From positions 2,083-48,335 of the forward strand of contig LSSL01001339.1 of NCBI GenBank assembly GCA_001953115.1: a DNA stretch of 46,253 nt, written 5' to 3'. The translations under genes and the position numbers were made by a program. The notes under the pieces are model-generated. The model was not told the DNA's origin and searched no databases. It worked only from the letters and a program-made list of their open reading frames with translations. Source of the DNA: Smittium mucronatum (lineage: Eukaryota; Kickxellomycota; Harpellomycetes; Harpellales; Legeriomycetaceae). This document shows, one piece after another, positions 36,609-46,253 of this stretch (positions within the stretch are counted from its first letter, which is position 1; each line of letters begins with the position of its first letter).

Positions 36609-39600
36609 TTGTTTGCTCTTTTTTTGAGATTTAATATTATAATTTTTTCTATGTATTCATAAGATGGTTACGATCCTTTTATAACCTAAATTTAAGTTTT
36701 TATATTAATCTAAATTTATTTTTAGAAATTAATAAAAAATGCTGGAAATTTCAAAAATAATTTTTTCACAATATTGAATTTTCAAATCTAATAATTCATT
36801 TAAAAACCATAAGCTTTTAGCTTTTATATTAATATTACTAACTCCCAAAAAAAAATCGGTTCCAAAATGAACGTTTTTTATGAGAGAATTAATTATCGCA
36901 AACATTTCAACATGGGAAAAAACATTTATTTTTGTATTTAAAATTTGTGAAAAGCGAACTTTTAATAAAGTAAAAAATTTAAACTTATTCCGTAAATTCC
37001 CATACACAGATTTGAATATGAAATTTTTTATAATTCATGATTTCGAAAGGAAATCATTTAAATTTAAAACTTATTTAGTGAAAATATTCTATTTTATTTA
37101 GCTGAATAATCAATATGAAAATTAAACGCGTTTTAATATTTTAAAAGATAAATCGACTCTAGCCGCTTTAATAAAATTATTACATTGATTTGATAGCATA
37201 GCATAGCATAATATGGTTTCTTTTAAGCAATTTATCAACAATTTTGAAAAAGCTATAGAAATTATTGAATTACAAATCCTACTAAATATTTATTTACTAA
37301 AAAAGAATTAACTTGTTATTATAAAACAAAATTATACTTTTCTAGGAATTTTTAAATCTGTAATACTAACAATACTAGAAGTATTTTATACTTAATACAT
37401 TCATATCACTATTGGTAACTAATAAATGAAATTAAATCTTGTTATAAACAACTAATATAATAAAAATATGGATCTCTCAATTATATTGATTTTACGGTTT
37501 TTTTGATTAATATTAATACCTTTTACATAACTCTCACCAAATTTTAAAATTAGTAGCCTGTTATTAAATAAAAAAATTATAGGGGCTTTTTTATGGTTTT
37601 ATTCTAAAAATAAATCCTATTAATTAATTTTTAAGTTGTTAAGGATTAAAGATTCTCATTAAAAAATTCCGTTATTAGAAATTTAAAATTAAATTTTTTG
37701 ATTACATTGGTCTAAATCAATGAAACGATGTAGCCTTCAAGAAATACCAGTAACAGTGTATATTTTAATTTTATTGATTAAATCATTTGAATTGAATTCT
37801 TTATTATTGGACGAAATCCTGATTTGTAAATCGTTAACTATTTCTCAAAAAATTATCAACAGTATATTAATTTTAAAACATTGGATAAAGGAAAAATAAT
37901 GTAGAAATGATAGATATTATCTTTTTTTATATTTTTTAAAGCAGCGGTTAGGACAAAAAAAGAACGAGAAGACCAATTCAGAAGAAATGGGATAAAAAAT
38001 TTACCATTAAACTTTAATTAAGTAGTATCCCTCTCTTTTTCCCCTGCTCTCAATATTTTTTTTCTTTCAAATTTTAGTAAACTTAAATATATCTATTACA
38101 ATAGCGTTATATTTTTTAAATAAAATTTACATTTATTTATTTTATTGTATAAATAAATTTTTAATTTTTTTTTTTTTTTGTGTTTTTCATGCTTATAAGT
38201 GTGATTATAATCACCCCCCCCCCCTCTAACAAATAAATGTTTAGATATTCAAAATTGAAATTTTTTTCTACTAAATAAGACTATCTGCACAATTATCAAA
38301 TTCAAATGTTTTATAATGAACTTATATCGAAATCAATTTTTAGCACAACTATGAATTTGGTTATTTAATAATCTTATTAGTATAGCAGTGCCCCTTTTTA
38401 AAAAATACTACCCCGCTCCCACTCGTATAGCAGAAGGCCATTAACCGATTCGATTTTATATCATTACCTACTTTGACTATTATAATTTCTGTTTACTTAA
38501 AAGGTTCTATTAATATAATATAAAACTTTTAAATACATACTATAATTTAAATCTTTTTATTTAAAAGACTTGGTGCACCCAAAAGGTGAACTTTTTACGA
38601 CAAATTAAAAAAAAATATGTGTAAAAAGTAATTGGAATGGATCTCATCATTTTTTTACTTGAAACTTCAGCATAAATAACATCGAATGGACAAAATATTT
38701 ATATTCTAATACGCTTTTAAATCAACTAGTATTCTTCAACTGAAGTTAGGCTATCAATAAGTAAATATGTTTGGTTATTATCTTGGCTTGATAAAAATTT
38801 AAAAAAAGCACAAAAAAATTTATTTCAATTTAAATTTTGAGAATATTAATTGAATAATGTTAATGCATTAGGAGTTTTTTCATACTTATTTTTACGGTTT
38901 AGGAGTGGAATATTCATAAGGCTGCATTTTTTTTATAAAAAAACATAAAGTTATGTAGTAAATAAGTATCAAGAGGGTTTTATTCTATTAGAATATTTCA
39001 ACATTAAGCTCAGAAATCATATTAACAAAAAATTTGTTTTTTTTTTTTTTTATTTAATCAAATAATCTTTGTACATGTATCCAAATATATATTATGAATC
39101 TAATTAAAGCTATCTCCGTTTGCATTTTTTATACCCTTGATTCCATCTCATTTCGTATTCCATAATTATTCTGCAGTTTAAATTTATATTAGTTCAAATG
39201 TCAATAATAATTTTATTTATGTAAATTAGTATTTTTTTAAATATTTTTTTTTAAATATTTTTTTTTATACTTACATCTTAACGATTAAGACTGCCGTCTT
39301 TTGGGCGAATTTTGAAATCAAAATATGGAAGAATCATAACTAAATGCTATTAAATCGCATTTTTATAGCGAAAAAAATCTAAACATTTAAAATTATAGAA
39401 AAAAGCCACAAATTATATATATACCTGCTAAATCATAGAATTAAATTTAACATATCTATAATGATAAAACCTACACTGATTATAGATCGCTCTAATAGAA
39501 AAATTGAATTTAAAAAGTGCAAATTATTAGTAGAAATTTGATGTGTATAAAATTTACATTATATTTTGACACATAAAATATATTTTGATATTTCCTTACC

Positions 39601-40152
39601 ATAAAAGTGTACTGTTTTATAATTAAATATAACTATTGATGAGAAAAATAGTAAAACACCAAGCTAAAACTTGTAATTCTTTTTAAAAAAATACTTAATG
39701 AGCTTAATTTGAAAGCTGGTTTACCTTAGTTTCACATATATACTTTTCGTGTTTCAAATTTAATTGAATAAAGGACCCCAAAATTTCCATTCGTCTATTT
39801 TTGTAAATATAAATTTTTTTATTCGTCCAATCAGATTCTAAATTTAAATGGATATTTAAACTAAAATTTACATAAACAAAATATTGGTAGAAATTTATAA
39901 ATAAAATAAAATTACTTAATCAAATCGATGTAGTGGATAGTCATTAGAGATGAAAGAGAGATTCAAATAAAATAGCTTCAAATCTCATTTTTATGCTTAT
40001 AAAAATTTCTCAAAAAAAATTCAAACTTTATTTGTATTTTTAAAGAATAATATTAGAATATTGAAGTACAAGTGAATTAAAATTCATACGATAAGAACTA
40101 AAAATTTCATAAATAAAAAAAGCTTATTTCGAGCAATTTTTTGTAGTTTATA
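36609..40152. other. AT-rich DNA between the two DDE_Tnp_4 relics
   Basis: About 3.5 kb. It contains an (AGCAT)3 tract near 37195-37208, a C11 run (38214-38224), a 9-bp direct repeat GTATAGCAG (38380-38388 and 38425-38433) around a GC-richer 36-bp insert, and T/A arrays at 39233-39270. Overlapping ORFs on opposite strands at 36729-37101 do not resemble a known protein. No RNA gene is seen. Confidence 0.55.
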
Positions 40153-41510
40153 CTATTCATAATAATCTGAAACATTCTCCTCTGGTTCAGAAGCTGCACA
40201 TCTTTTTCCAAAAGTATTCATTCTTTGTGTATCTAAAAAATTAGAATCGATATAAAGTTTATTTAAATGTTCTTCCAAAAAATAATTGACTACCTTTCTG
40301 TTAATTTTTGCTCTGGTTTTTTTTTTCCTCCTTTTTTCTTACAATATCCTGATTCTTAACTCTTATCATATCATAAAAGTGTATTTCATCCAATATACGT
40401 GGTGACTGGGCATTGTTAAAGTTTTTAAGTGCTATAACGATATAAGCAATAGTTTCTATATTCTCTAGATCTCCCTTAAACGTATCTCTAGTTATTTTAA
40501 ACAAAGATTTCAATCTACCAAAAAAAAATCTTATTATGTCACTTGAATCTGATAGTTTTCTGTCATTTTCAATGTTAGTTATAAGCTCGCTTTCTTCCCC
40601 TTGCGTAATATAAGAACTGGACAACTGTTAAGGCCTGTAATCAGGTATTTGGCTTCTTTTTTTGGGTATCACTGTTCTGAATTTTTTTATCCATACCAGC
40701 ATATCACTTATCTGCCATTATCTACCACTTACTAAAATCCACACTATCATATATTTTATAAACACATATCTCCTTTTTAAGAAATTCACGGTATGACTTT
40801 TTTATCTTTTTGGAAACTGAAATATCGTGTATAGAGCCCTCGAAAACAGGGCTTATAAAAGCGCGCCTACCATAATTTATAACAGCTATTTTACGTTTCA
40901 CACAATATCTGTGATTTTTCTCGGAATAGAAGACTTTTCAGTCTCGAAAGTACTCTGTTGGTATATTAATGAAAAAAACAGCACAATATATTAACAGAGC
41001 TACAACTCTATTATTTCTTTAAAAAATTGATTGATACATCTGAGCGCTCTTCTTAATAGGAATAAGGCATTTTCTTAATGATTTTTCTTGAATGATATCT
41101 GCATTACAATTAACCATTGTAAAAATTGAGGAAGGAGATGTGTTAAAATATCTCCCAAATTTATCAAACTTGAAATAATAGCGAATTTAAGATAAGAAAA
41201 TCAGCTATTTGTCTCCTGATTCAAATTCAGATTTTCTACCTCTTCTGATTTCTGATTTTATAACCTCTTTTTCACAGACGCCATATACTTCATTAAATTC
41301 GTTTGATGTAAATCCAGTCATTAAAAAAATGTTTTCTGAGTTCCGAGATACGTCATTATAAATTTCTGGCTCATATAAATCGATATCACTCAAATATTCA
41401 GATTGGGTTGCTGAAGCAGCTGTACTTTGAGACTCATAGTGTTTGGTTGCATCCCAATATCTTTCAATGTTAGAAAATTTATCTCTGCAAGAAATTATGG
41501 CTGTATAAGT
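40153..41510 (-). pseudogene. DDE_Tnp_4-family transposase relic, copy 2
   Basis: Homologous to copy 1 over its whole length. From the right, CRDKFSNIERYWDATKHYES matches the copy 1 N-terminus. FLMTGFTSNEFNEVYGVCEK, then EIRRGRKSEF and FKFDKFGRYFNTSPSSIFTM form the HTH_Tnp_4 module. In the DDE domain, VALLIYCAVFF has Tyr (40986-40988) where copy 1 has the first Asp. INYGRRAFISPVFEGSIHDI retains the IHDI motif that copy 1 lost. MADK keeps the second Asp (40710-40712). DIIRFFFGRLKSLFK has Arg in place of the catalytic Glu. It ends NTFGKRCAASEPEENVSDYY before TAG at 40155-40153. Stops and frameshifts separate open stretches at 41393-41205 and 40624-40301. The 5' limit is approximate; a splice-like TTTCTTGCAG precedes the first recognisable codons. 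Confidence 0.82.
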
Positions 41511-42431
41511 TTAACTATACTATTAAGCAATAAAAAACTAGTTTATAAGAATTTCAAGAAACTTAATTATTGTTTCCTTTACTTCTAAAATATTTATATA
41601 TATAAATATTTGATTAAAAATGATTCTAAAACTATCAATATTCTAAATAAATATCATATTTATTTTTTGATGGAAAACCCGATATATACATAACAAATTT
41701 AAATGGAAGCGCAAGAGTATAGACATTATTTTTATCAATATCTTATTCTGGACCATAAAAAATTTATAACGTCTTTTATTTTAAAAAATAATCGAATTAT
41801 ACATTTTAAATCGTAATCAAATGGAAAAAAAAAATCTTGTTTTTATTTTATATAATTTATAAACATTCGCAAACACGATTGGCGCGAAATAAATCTTGTC
41901 CAAATAAAAATATTTTTAGGGGTTCATAATTTTTTTATATCATATAACCAATAATGCTGAATTGAAGAATGCATATAGAAAAAATAAGGCGATTTTAAAA
42001 AACTCAAAATCAGTCTTACTTTAAATAGCATAACTTGCATAAATATAATACTCGGTTATTTTGAAATAACTCGATCTATTAATAATTGAAAAACTTAATA
42101 GAATATAATCCCCGATTATTAATAATCTATGGTTACATTTCTTATTTTTGGATTTATAATTTTCTTTAAACGCTAAAATTCCCTTTTTACTTACCATTAA
42201 TTATAGAAAGTACATATAATTAATATGTGTAATTTTATTTAATTTACCAATAAAAAAAAAAAAATTCCAAGTTATTTGTTAATAACAAGGTTAGAACCAT
42301 TTATCCAAGGACTTTCATGGATATAACTATGTAATTAGATGATAATTCTACTGATAATTCATGTATAATAGATTCATTTTTTATCTGATGCCATTTTAAA
42401 GAAGTTTCATAATTTTAAATAATTTTTAAAT
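41511..42431. other. AT-rich DNA inside the right arm of the inverted repeat
   Basis: No gene seen. A partial continuation of the inverted repeat lies at 42387-42415. The remainder is A/T-rich with no motif. Confidence 0.5.
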
Positions 42432-42538
42432 CTTTTTTTCTCTTATTTCTATGAAAAAATACCTTGAGGAACATACTTTTTTTATGCACTAATATATTTA
42501 TGGAGATGCAGAGTAAGTAAAGTCTCTATTATGTTATA
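42432..42538 (-). repeat. Inverted repeat, right arm (pair with 33601-33708)
   Basis: The reverse complement reads CATAATAGAGACTTTACTTA, then CTCTGCAT and CCATAAATATATTAGTGCAT, matching the left arm with few differences. Together the arms could be TIR remnants of a composite element, or two inverted insertions of a short repeat. Confidence 0.8.
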
Positions 42539-43999
42539 ATTAAACTCAATGAGTAGCTTTCAGTAATTCACTTTCACCTTCAATTAATTAATTAACTCCT
42601 TTTTAATTTATTAAACTTCTAAATTTTACTTTTTTACTTTTTCCGAAATCGAATTTACTAAAAAAAAATAGAATTTTACTTTTTTAACCAGTTTTATTTT
42701 ATTTTATTTTTCTAGTTTAACCCTAAAATGGTGGTTAGTTTATAACTGGCAAAATTGTAATCAAATAATTGCTTTATTAAAATTTGATGAGTAATTAAAC
42801 TAAATTTTTTATTTTTCTTTAATAGTTTGTAAGAGATAGAAAAATAGACATAAGTTTGTCTTCATGATTTATGTATTAACCTATATTTTCCTAGAGGGGA
42901 ATTGGCTTCTTGAATTTTCTGTTACTCTCTTTACATATAATCGATTTTATTTTATTTTATTTTATTTTCTAGTTAAATATCATCTATTTTTATATTTTAT
43001 GATTTAAATGATTAAGATATTATTCTACGGATATAATATTGATCCATTTAATTTTATTATTCTCTTATCTGAAGGTTTCAATATACAATATATGTGCTCA
43101 ATTTTTTTATCTTTATTCTTAGAAAGTCTATTAATAGCTTCAGAAAATCTTAATAAAGATTTCAAAAATCATGATCATAGCATTTTTTAAATCAAAAATT
43201 GAAAGGTATCTGGTTTTAATTTAAAACTGGATGGTATCACTTTATAAAATCAGAAACTTGGATCCAGATTTTAGGTTTTTTTTTTGCTTACTACTCAATT
43301 AATTTTGCACTTTCCAAAAAAAAAAATGCATCCAATGTACTAAATTTTTTAGAAACCGATAGAGAATAAAATAATATGTATGTTTTACGCGTTGGTTAAT
43401 AGTTCTTTCAACTCGCTTCTTTCAACTCGCTTCTTTCAATCCCATGGTTTTTGAAAATACCGTAATTGTACTATTCTTTTTTGAGACACATACCATTTGA
43501 ATAAACTAACCCATAGATTAATTTATTATTATCTTTTTTCTTCGTATCTTGGATATAAATAATTGTCACAGTTTTTTATTGGGATTTCCTGTATATGTAG
43601 ATTGCTCAAATACTTATTTTTTAGTTCGACGACTTGGTCTATCCAAAAAAAATCTTTAAATTAACCCAATATTGGGAAATCTTCTGCTATATTTAGGTTA
43701 TTATATATGTATACGCAAGATATTTCTAAAATATCATAACTATTAAATTTGGTGTATTAGATCAAATTTTTATAAATATATCAGTTTATATAGATTCTGA
43801 TACTAAATATTTGGATTTTATTTGCATAAAAAATTATTTATGCAGAGTCAATACATGTTCATAATTAAACCCGGTCTGCCTATTTTCAGGCGCGTAATAT
43901 TGAATGATGATTTAAAAATAGATATACCAAAAGTAAACTTTGTAAAATTTTAAAAGTACTTTTACGGGTTCCATAAGCAGTTATAATGGGTTTATGTGA
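42539..43999. other. AT-rich desert with TTTTA tracts
   Basis: No supportable gene. TTTTA pentamer tracts occur near 42695-42712 and 42944-42968. The 60-codon ORF at 43008-43190 has random AT-rich composition. A 14-bp tandem repeat is annotated separately. Near 43845-43905 a short minus-strand stretch (YAPENRQTGFNYEHVLTLHK) is protein-like and may belong to the relic to its right. Confidence 0.5.
43403..43440 (+). repeat. Tandem 14-mer TTCTTTCAACTCGC
   Basis: Two perfect copies and a partial third (TTCTTTCAAT). The CG-containing unit is unusual for this stretch. Confidence 0.9.
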
Positions 44000-45144
44000 G
44001 TAAATATCAGAATCTAGACCTATTTATTCCATAGTTCTATGAGACAGTTAAAAAGTAGCACCATTATAGTTAAAAGCTCAATGCTTTTTTCATGTATGAT
44101 AACAAGGCCTCTAAAAAGAAAACCCTGAATATTCAGCTTCGCCTTGGTTTTTGATTTATTATTTTATTTTTCAAATATTCATCAATTATTTGTACAAAAT
44201 CAAACTTATTCGAAAATAATTGAAGCTACTGTGTAATTACTAAATATTTTTTTGCCAATAGTAGGTTGTTTCTAATTTAATATGAAATTTTTTATTTTGA
44301 AAACTTTATTTATTTCTTATCCCTTTCTTGCGCAAAATGTTTATTAAATTAAGAATCAGTAATTTTTTCAAAAAAAAATTGGTCTTTTATTTTTTTTTAA
44401 TTCGATATTGGTTTGAATTTTTAGCTCTTTGATGCTAATAAATGTGTAATTATGGTTTTTTCAGAAACTAAATAAAAATATCTCCACTGAGCTTATTTTG
44501 AGGCTTTTTTTTACAATTATCTGGAGTTTAGATAATTTTTTACTCTTCTTTTAATAGCTAAATACATGTTGCACATTTTACATGATTTAAAAACTTGAGG
44601 CTTATAATAATATTATTGAAAGATCGATGGTATTTTTCCATTAAAAATTTGATAATTTACTGATTGAACTTTTAATTTTTATCTATTGTGTAATACTAAA
44701 TCTCGACCAATTATTATTTTATACGAGTATCTAGAAAATATTTTTCCTCCATGTCAGGACGTAATACCCTAGCTTGATGACAAGCTTTGACTTGAGATTG
44801 TGGAATTTTGGTTTTCGGAAAAGCTGGCATCTATCCAGCCAAACTTTCTCTTTATAACTTGGTTTAAAGATTTAACGGTACGAAATTTGATCCGATTATT
44901 TGGCTATCAGTTATATTTGTTAGATACATAATCACTGTTATTTTATAATGGTGATAATAGATTGGTGGATATGTTAGTAAGAATAGACTAAGTGAAAAAA
45001 TGTCTTATAGTTATAATTCGTCCGATGGCACAATTTTATATATCTATTGCTGGCTCCGGCATTTTTCTTCTGGATTGCATACTGCTTATGATTATTAATC
45101 CAAAAATTCCGTTTAATGCCATATATCTGCGAGGTTTCTGCCAT
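44000..45144 (-). pseudogene. Relic of an unrecognised protein-coding gene, possibly a transposase
   Basis: A GC-richer island whose minus strand holds several protein-like open stretches. The best is a complete 56-codon ORF at 45144-44974, beginning MAETSQIYGIKRNFWINNHK and continuing QYAIQKKNAGASNRYIKLCH then RTNYN, followed by TAA. Lower on the same strand come FRTVKSLNQVIKRKFGWIDA and, in another frame, IPQSQVKACHQARVLRPDME ending at a stop near 44730. The W...Y.IxK...RYxxLCxR layout loosely recalls the DNA-binding N-termini (FAR1 or FLYWCH type) of Mutator-like transposases, and KACHQAR would fit the next region of such proteins. This is a weak resemblance, not an identification. No catalytic domain was recovered in 44000-44690. 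Confidence 0.35.
44974..45144 (-). CDS. 56-codon ORF, unknown function
   Basis: ATG at 45144-45142, TAA at 44976-44974. Its first 130 bases are much richer in G and C than the surroundings, and the protein uses G, A, C, H and R, which the random AT-rich ORFs of this window lack. Basic residues dominate. It is most likely the surviving 5' fragment of the relic described at 44000-45144, since upstream codons in the same frame meet a stop just before SYQYGP. Expression as a separate small protein is possible but unsupported. Confidence 0.35.
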   Translation of the reverse strand: MAETSQIYGIKRNFWINNHKQYAIQKKNAGASNRYIKLCHRTNYNYKTFFHLVYSY

Positions 45145-45239
45145 CGGTCCGTATTGATATGATTAATAATCATTCATAAAAATAATCCGAAACTCGAGAT
45201 CTTGGATAGTCTGACCACATCACAGCCTAATTAATTACC

Positions 45240-45330
45240 CGCTCTCTGTTCATCCCTGAAATCAAACTTGGGACCTGGAGTTAGCGACTCGAGAGTTTCT
45301 TTTTGCTATTGCTACCTTATTCGTCCCGCA
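45240..45330 (-). pseudogene. tRNA-derived (SINE-like) sequence, tRNA-Ser(GCU)-like
   Basis: On the minus strand an anticodon-arm-like stem TCGAG (45292-45288) pairs four of five bases with CTCCA (45280-45276) around loop TCGCTAA, giving GCU in the anticodon position. GGTCC and a B-box-like AAGTTTGATTTC (45269-45258) follow, differing from the GGTTCGATTCC form by changes that are mostly transitions. GGTAGCAATAGC further upstream is A-box-like. There is no paired acceptor stem. The features fit a decayed tRNA or SINE head. Confidence 0.45.
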
Positions 45331-45339
45331 TTAATTTTA

Positions 45340-45359
45340 ATATATATATATATATATAT
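45340..45359. repeat. (TA)n microsatellite
   Basis: About ten TA units just upstream (minus sense) of the tRNA-like sequence. Confidence 0.93.
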
Positions 45360-45474
45360 GCTACAATATTATGAAAAATAAAACCCCAGTAATAAAAACT
45401 AAAACAGCTAATAGGTAAGAAACCCATTGGATTGATCTGACATGTTATAATGCATGGCACCTAAGCTAGAAGGA

Positions 45475-45535
45475 GCTGGGATCAAACCCCTGGAATACCA
45501 TCCAAATACATCCCCATGTCAGTTATCCTCACTAA
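45475..45535 (-). pseudogene. Second tRNA-like (pol III promoter-like) sequence
   Basis: On the minus strand TTAGTGAGGATAAC (45535-45522) resembles an A box. After about 30 bases comes GGGGTTTGATCCCAGC (45490-45475), which resembles a B box within a T-arm (GGGGTTCGATCCC with one transition). The spacing matches that in tRNAs. No anticodon arm can be assigned and the acceptor stem is absent. It lies about 200 bp from the previous tRNA-like unit in the same orientation. Confidence 0.38.
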
Positions 45536-45544
45536 GATCCTAAA

Positions 45545-46253
45545 ATACTTTTTATTTTTTGACTTAAAATTTATTTTTCTATATATATATTTTTTTTTAA
45601 TCTTATAAACATGACTGATTTTCACGACTTATCATCGATTTTTAGTAATATAACCTCTTTTAAGAATTTAAAGTGCAAATTAAAAATTAAAAAACATTTG
45701 GGCTCAATTTTATTCGCTTCTAAAAAAAAGAGTCGAAGGATTAGCATTAACCACAAGTTAATCTTTGTTAACACTGGAGTATGAAATTAAATAATTACAA
45801 TACTTATATCAGAATTTCTCATTATAGGAGTTTTTTTTTATATTGAAAATTCTTAATGAGCTTATTAAGTTTAATTTTGGATAATTTTTCTCTTGTTTCA
45901 TATTAATAACTTTCTATTAAGAGTTTGAAATATCTGTAAAGGATTTAAAAGAAAATGTGATTTATTTATGAGCAAAAAATAGGGGTTATAAAAAACTTGA
46001 GACTAAAAAAAAGATTAAATAATGATGTTCAGAAAAGAAGAGATTAAAAAAACTGTTTTCTCCATTTATGCATAATTTTTTTTTTTTTAGTTAATAACTG
46101 ATTTGATAATTTATTTTACTTGCTGGGGGGTTTTTATATTTTATAAAGCCAATTTATAACATGAGGTCTATCTAAGCAAAATCTCATTGTAATGGTGAGT
46201 TAATTGTGATAATCCTTTGTTTTAGGTTATCAAAATGAGGTACGAAAGTAGAT
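45545..46253. other. AT-rich terminal stretch
   Basis: No gene, RNA or repeat of note. The translations of all short ORFs are low-complexity. A G6 run occurs at 46125-46130. Confidence 0.6.

Noticed and set aside
36729..37101. Overlapping ORFs on opposite strands next to DDE_Tnp_4 copy 1
   Set aside because: I considered an RNase H or integrase relic, but no catalytic motif is present and composition is random AT-rich.
3371..46253. Mitochondrial or plasmid genome
   Set aside because: Composition would fit, but there are no mitochondrial protein, rRNA or intact tRNA genes in 43 kb, and nuclear-type DNA transposons are present.

Overview
This window looks like nuclear DNA from a fungus. Two genes at the left end support this: a spliced gene for a DASH-complex Duo1 subunit (kinetochore, essentially fungal) and an intronless gene resembling Cbp6/UQCC2 (mitochondrial cytochrome b biogenesis). 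The three Duo1 introns have GT..AG ends and lengths of 67 to 110 nt, so this is neither bacterial nor organellar DNA. A Cbp6-type gene argues for a respiring mitochondrion, against anaerobic gut fungi and canonical microsporidia. I cannot name the species.

Layout. (1) Bases 1-27 are a pure G run, probably a contig-end artefact. It is followed by the possible C-terminus of an unrecognised + strand gene (29-175), which would overlap tail to tail with the Cbp6-like gene (153-533, minus). Duo1 (1876-2713, minus) follows, and then a doubtful coding stretch (about 2900-3150, minus). This part has ordinary base composition. (2) From about 3.2 kb to the end the DNA is extremely AT-rich (by eye about one base in five is G or C). 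It holds no intact gene, many A/T runs and simple repeats, and scattered decayed mobile elements. It reads as a gene-free AT-isochore of the kind made by repeat-directed mutation, or as a centromeric or subtelomeric block; a chimeric assembly cannot be excluded.

Mobile relics. The clearest is a 2.3 kb Tc1/mariner-type element (25343-27643). It has about 495 bp terminal inverted repeats packed with a TTCCCA-type motif and a broken DDE transposase between them. A second, more decayed DDE fragment with the same catalytic spacing lies at 32250-32535. Two diverged copies of one HTH_Tnp_4/DDE_Tnp_4 transposase lie at 35264-36608 and 40153-41510, both on the minus strand, inside a roughly 105 bp inverted repeat pair (33601-33708 and 42432-42538). 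tRNA-derived, SINE-like fragments occur at 24441-24547, 45240-45330 and 45475-45535. A GC-richer island at 44.0-45.15 kb carries minus-strand open stretches of an unrecognised protein, including one 56-codon ORF. A heptamer array (TTTTTAG/TTTTTAT) lies at 15143-15263.

The working genes do not form a pathway: two unrelated housekeeping genes sit beside a transposon graveyard. I found no convincing new multi-gene system. The most unusual structures are the motif-studded long inverted repeats of the Tc1-type element and the inverted repeat enclosing the paired transposase relics.
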